Source of the DNA: Candidatus Cloacimonas sp. 4484_140
GTDB lineage: Bacteria; Cloacimonadota; Cloacimonadia; JGIOTU-2
DNA length: 10,128 nt
Assembly (NCBI GenBank): GCA_002049945.1
Contig: MVCT01000013.1
Location: 1 to 10,128 of the forward strand
Direction of reading: 5' to 3'
In this document: piece by piece, positions 7,230-10,128 of the stretch
Numbering within the stretch: the first letter of the stretch is position 1
Layout of the letters: each line of letters opens with the position of its first letter
Program-made: the position numbers and the translations under genes
Notes under the pieces: generated by a model
Told to the model about the DNA's origin: nothing
The model's database searches: none
The model's input: the letters and a program-made list of their open reading frames with translations, nothing else

Positions 7230-9500
7230 TTACCTGCTTTTTAAGAGATATGAATAAACCTGACCGAGTGCGATGCCCGCATCATTGGGTGGGACATTCT
7301 CGTTCCAATACAATGTAAAATCACTGTTTGCAAACACTCTTTTTATCATATTGATAAGCACGACATTCTGAAACACTCCGCCGGAAAGTGCCACCGAATC
7401 TATGCCGTATTCACTCTTCATTTTTTTACACAAATCGAAAACCATCCGCGCAATTGTAAAGTGATATTTTGATGAGATATATTCTTTTGAGCGATCTTCC
7501 TTTATATCTTGAACAATACTTCTAATTATTTTTGACACATTGATGAGAGATCGCTGCTTATCAAATTCAAAATGATAATATTCTGAGAAATTCTCATCAG
7601 CAAAAGCTTCAAGTTTCATAGCTGCTTCACCTTCATAAGAATTATAATGACAGACATCAATAATGCTTGCAACTGCATCGAAGAATCTTCCCATGCTCGA
7701 GGTTTGGAGTTTCACAGTGTCATTGAGCAACTGTAAAAATATCATGTCCTTCTGTGGAAATTTGTCCTCTGGAATGATGCTATTCACGGCTTCAGGATAA
7801 TATTTAAAAAGATATATCAATGCCATTCTCCAGGGTTCCTTAGCTGCTCTTGCACCTGAAACCATCGGCAAATAATTCAAATGAGCAAATCTCTCACACT
7901 CAATATTTTTTATGATAAAAAATTCGCCACCCCAAATATTTCCATCATCTCCAAAACCTGTTCCATCAAAGGAAATTCCCAGCACATTCTCAAGATCGTG
8001 TTCAGCCATGACGCTATAAATATGAGCTTTATGATGCTGGATATTGTGAATTGGTAATCCTTGTTCATCTGCAAAATCCTGTGCAAATTGAGTAGAGAAA
8101 TAATTAGGATGTGAGTCTGCAATGACTACTTCCGGCTTCATTTCGAATATTGACTTAAAATAATTTAATGATTCTCTATAAAATTCCATATTTGAGGTAA
8201 AAGCAAGATCGCCAAGATACTGGCTTCCAAGAAATATATTCTCTTTTGTAAGACCGAAAGAACCTTTCATGTCTGCGCCTGCTGCGAATATCTGAGGATT
8301 CTCGGCTCCTTTCTTTATATTAATTGGCTTAGGCACAAAGCCGCGGGCTTTCCTTATCAGAATTTGCTGTGTGTCTGCAAAAGTGACGATAGAATCATCG
8401 ATTCTGTTAAAAATCTCTCTATTATATGAAAGATAATATTTAGTGATATTTGCCAGATTTTGATACGCAGAATCATCATTATTCTCGAGGGCTTCTTCAG
8501 AAATATTTCCGCTTGTGAAAACGAGCAGCCGAAAATGTTTGAAAAGTAGGTAATGTAAAGGAGTATAGGGAAGCATGAAACCAAGAGCTTTCACGCCAGG
8601 AGCGATATGATCCAATGTATTATTTCTTTTATTCAATAGCACAATTGGTTTCTGCTGCCCTTGCAACATTTCTTTTTCGCACTTATGTATTTCGCAATAC
8701 TCCTCGATCGTCTTAATGTCCCGAGCCATCAGCGCAAAGGGTTTTTGCGGCCTGTACTTCAATGTTCTGAGTTTTTTTACCACTTCTGCATTCACGGCAT
8801 TGCACACAAGATGATAGCCGCCAATGCCTTTTATCGCAACTATCTTTCCCTTCTGCAACAGTGATACAGTCTTATCAAATGCCCTCTCTCTTCTTTCGGT
8901 GGCAACCGGTTTCTCGTCGATGATCTCTATTAGCCGCAATTCTGGGCCACACTTCTGACATGCGTTCGGTTGTGCATGATATCTTCTATCTGAAACAGTT
9001 GTGTATTCTCTATTGCAGTCATCACACATAATGAACTTTTTCATTGTAGTGTTTTTTCTGTCATACGGAATTGATTGAATTATTGAAAATCGAGGTCCGC
9101 AATTCGTGCAGTTTGTAAAAGGATAAGAAAAATGCCTATCCTTTTTGTCGCTGATCTCTCGAGCGCATTGGTCACATGTCGCAATGTCTGGTGGTATCAG
9201 CGCTGATATTTCCCCTTTCTTTTTGCTTGGTGCGATCTCGAAGGTCTCGAAATCAGGCAACTCTGACTCGATATATTGTATGGAGTGAGTAAGAATTGTT
9301 GAAACCGCAGGTGCATTATTGAGAATATCGAGCAGGAATTCTTCAATATTATTCTTTTGAGCGGATGCGATAATTTTCACTCCGAATTCCCTGTTCTCCA
9401 CATAACCTTTGATGCTATGCTTTAAAGCAGTTCTTTTCACAAAAGGTCGAAAGCCGACCCCCTGAACAATACCTGTCAGAAGTATCTCAGCGTGTTTCAT
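7230..9500 (-). CDS. hypF: HypF, carbamoyltransferase for hydrogenase cyanide ligands
   Basis: HypF uses carbamoyl phosphate and ATP to carbamoylate the C-terminal cysteine of HypE, the first step in making the CN ligands of the [NiFe] site. The 756-residue length is normal and all domains are present in order. There is an acylphosphatase-like domain at about 4-90 with GIVQGVGFRPF (10-20). Two zinc-finger pairs use C109/C112 with C131/C134 and C159/C162 with C181/C184. A YrdC-like domain spans about 205-385, with KGIGGYH (224-230) and SGNIS (330-334). A Kae1-like carbamoyltransferase domain fills the rest, with HHKAH (489-493), FDGTGFG (511-517), NIWGGEF (521-527), LSGGVFQN (705-712) and PPNDAGIALGQ (737-747). 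The ATG at 9500 lies inside the end of the protease gene with no clear Shine-Dalgarno site, so translation is probably coupled. hypC follows after 2 bases. No key residue appears to be missing. Confidence 0.97.
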   Translation of the reverse strand: MKHAEILLTGIVQGVGFRPFVKRTALKHSIKGYVENREFGVKIIASAQKNNIEEFLLDILNNAPAVSTILTHSIQYIESELPDFETFEIAPSKKKGEISALIPPDIATCDQCAREISDKKDRHFSYPFTNCTNCGPRFSIIQSIPYDRKNTTMKKFIMCDDCNREYTTVSDRRYHAQPNACQKCGPELRLIEIIDEKPVATERRERAFDKTVSLLQKGKIVAIKGIGGYHLVCNAVNAEVVKKLRTLKYRPQKPFALMARDIKTIEEYCEIHKCEKEMLQGQQKPIVLLNKRNNTLDHIAPGVKALGFMLPYTPLHYLLFKHFRLLVFTSGNISEEALENNDDSAYQNLANITKYYLSYNREIFNRIDDSIVTFADTQQILIRKARGFVPKPINIKKGAENPQIFAAGADMKGSFGLTKENIFLGSQYLGDLAFTSNMEFYRESLNYFKSIFEMKPEVVIADSHPNYFSTQFAQDFADEQGLPIHNIQHHKAHIYSVMAEHDLENVLGISFDGTGFGDDGNIWGGEFFIIKNIECERFAHLNYLPMVSGARAAKEPWRMALIYLFKYYPEAVNSIIPEDKFPQKDMIFLQLLNDTVKLQTSSMGRFFDAVASIIDVCHYNSYEGEAAMKLEAFADENFSEYYHFEFDKQRSLINVSKIIRSIVQDIKEDRSKEYISSKYHFTIARMVFDLCKKMKSEYGIDSVALSGGVFQNVVLINMIKRVFANSDFTLYWNENVPPNDAGIALGQVYSYLLKSR

Positions 9501-9968
9501 TTTGTATCATAGTTATAAGAGAATCAGCACTCTCTTTAATTTCCGTTGAAATTTTTTGAATAAAATGTGCACTTTTTATGTTAATACCTATCACTTTAAC
9601 TGCAGCATTTGAATGCTTTCGAATATACGAAATGATGAGACTGATCGAGCTCGTATGAGTAGAAGTTGCAAAGGTGCTTATTTCTTTATTTCTTAAAATC
9701 TTAATCTCTCCTTCAACGGGTGAAAACCTGCATGCATCAAAGAAAATAATTAAATCCAAATCTTTTGAAGTGAGTATAGTTAAATAGTTTTCAGGAGTGG
9801 TTTCAGCGATCAGATATGCAAAATTTTTTTTTTACATTTTGATTGCAGTTGTTCAATTATATATAATCCCACAGCATCATCGCCGCGCTGATAATTTCCC
9901 AGCCCTACAAAAAGGGTTTTTTTATCTTTTATAGATGAAAATAATTTCTTTAACTCGTCAGAATGCAT
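9487..9968 (-). CDS. HycI-type hydrogenase maturation endopeptidase (M52), reading frame broken at A10
   Basis: This peptidase removes the C-terminal tail of a [NiFe] hydrogenase large subunit after nickel insertion. From the ATG at 9968 the frame encodes the family's N-terminal GLGN...RGDDAVG motif (residues 22-34), then meets a run of ten A (9824-9833) and stops at a TGA at 9810-9812 after 52 residues. The rest of the enzyme is intact in another frame: PEN (59-61), FFDACRF (76-82), STHTSS (103-108) and a C-terminal helix. Supplying one extra A, or slipping back by one base, joins the two parts into a 160-residue protein, close to the length of E. coli HycI. The likely nickel-contacting residues D30 or D31, D78 and H105 are all present. 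The PEN motif and overall layout favour the HycI branch, which usually serves group 4 or related hydrogenases (inference). The 3' end overlaps hypF by 14 bases. The break could be a sequencing error, slippage or a real mutation. Confidence 0.82.
9824..9833 (-). other. A10 homopolymer at the frame break of the maturation protease
   Basis: Ten consecutive T on the plus strand read as ten A in the mRNA-sense strand, within codons TGT AAA AAA AAA ATT. The upstream frame ends 12 bases beyond the run. The downstream family-matching frame is reached by a -1 shift, equal to one added A. Long A runs are known sites of RNA polymerase slippage and of ribosomal -1 slippage at A-AAA-AAA, and also of indel errors in reads and assemblies. 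The sequence alone cannot separate these. Confidence 0.8.
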
Positions 9969-10128
9969 CTTCGACAACAACCTGGTGCCTACAACGTGGA
10001 CACATCAATTTATAATAATCTTCTCGGCGTATCTTATCTTTTTTTATCTTTGAGTCCGGCAGATCCTGATATCGAAGTTGAATGAATGCGAGGAGGTTGG
10101 GATTACCATAAGCTTTTGGACCCATTTT
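9958..10128 (-). CDS. C-terminal part (or whole) of an unidentified small CxxC protein
   Basis: An open frame runs from the right edge to a TGA at 9958-9960. An ATG at 10125 would give 55 residues, but the frame is also open to the edge, so the true start may lie outside the window. The visible protein is hydrophilic and rich in Lys, Arg and Asp. Near its end it has a single CPRC motif followed by R-H-Q, then a short hydrophobic stretch and DAF at the C-terminus. One CxxC could be half of a zinc ribbon or a metal-cluster ligand pair, but no second pair is visible. Its stop overlaps the start of the maturation protease gene by 11 bases, which argues for cotranscription and translational coupling, so it may belong to the hydrogenase locus. 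I do not recognise the family. It lacks the DPCxxCxxH-type ending of a [NiFe] large subunit and does not look like HypA. Confidence 0.55.
   Translation of the reverse strand, partial: KMGPKAYGNPNLLAFIQLRYQDLPDSKIKKDKIRREDYYKLMCPRCRHQVVVEDAF

Noticed and set aside
9487..9759. C-terminal half of the protease as a separate 90-residue gene
   Set aside because: The start would be a TTG within the conserved region and would lose the N-terminal GDD motif. It is best read as the shifted half of one enzyme.
9958..10128. The right-edge protein as the C-terminus of a [NiFe] hydrogenase large subunit
   Set aside because: The CPRC segment has the right spacing of two cysteines but lacks the conserved DP before it and the usual surrounding residues.
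1..10128. CRISPR array, insertion sequence, tRNA or rRNA
   Set aside because: I saw no regular direct repeats, transposase motifs, terminal inverted repeats or RNA gene signatures. Coding sequence fills nearly the whole window.

Overview
The window is a compact, AT-rich (by eye) bacterial segment. Every gene I can support lies on the minus strand, so the order of transcription runs from right to left. Genes are separated by 28 bases at most and many overlap by a few bases, so the whole stretch could be one long transcript or two abutting operons. The gene set points to an anaerobic bacterium that makes a [NiFe] hydrogenase and takes up phosphate with sodium. No gene is diagnostic of a phylum. 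The two-membrane kinase, the compact sigma factor and patchy Shine-Dalgarno use would fit an uncultured candidate phylum, but that is a guess.

Right-hand half (about 4910-10128), hydrogenase maturation: the tail of an unidentified small CxxC protein runs off the window edge. It is followed by a HycI-type hydrogenase maturation endopeptidase whose reading frame is broken at a run of ten A, then hypF, hypC, hypD and hypE. HypF and HypE make the cyanide ligands from carbamoyl phosphate. HypC and HypD carry and assemble the Fe(CN)2CO unit. The endopeptidase trims the large subunit after nickel insertion. The hydrogenase structural genes and hypA/hypB are not in the window; the structural genes are probably just beyond base 10128.

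Left-hand half (81-4898), phosphate uptake and signalling: a Na+/phosphate cotransporter of the NptA/PF02690 type, a PhoU-like protein, a PhoB-type response regulator, a PhoR-type membrane histidine kinase, and last a small sigma-70-family factor lacking region 3. The kinase and sigma factor genes are 3 bases apart. This suggests a phosphate-sensing module that controls its own alternative sigma factor. No pst transporter genes are present.

Bases 1-80 hold no gene. They contain a plausible sigma-70 promoter facing out of the left edge. The most interesting points are the A10 frameshift in the maturation protease and the sigma factor joined to the phoU-phoB-phoR module.
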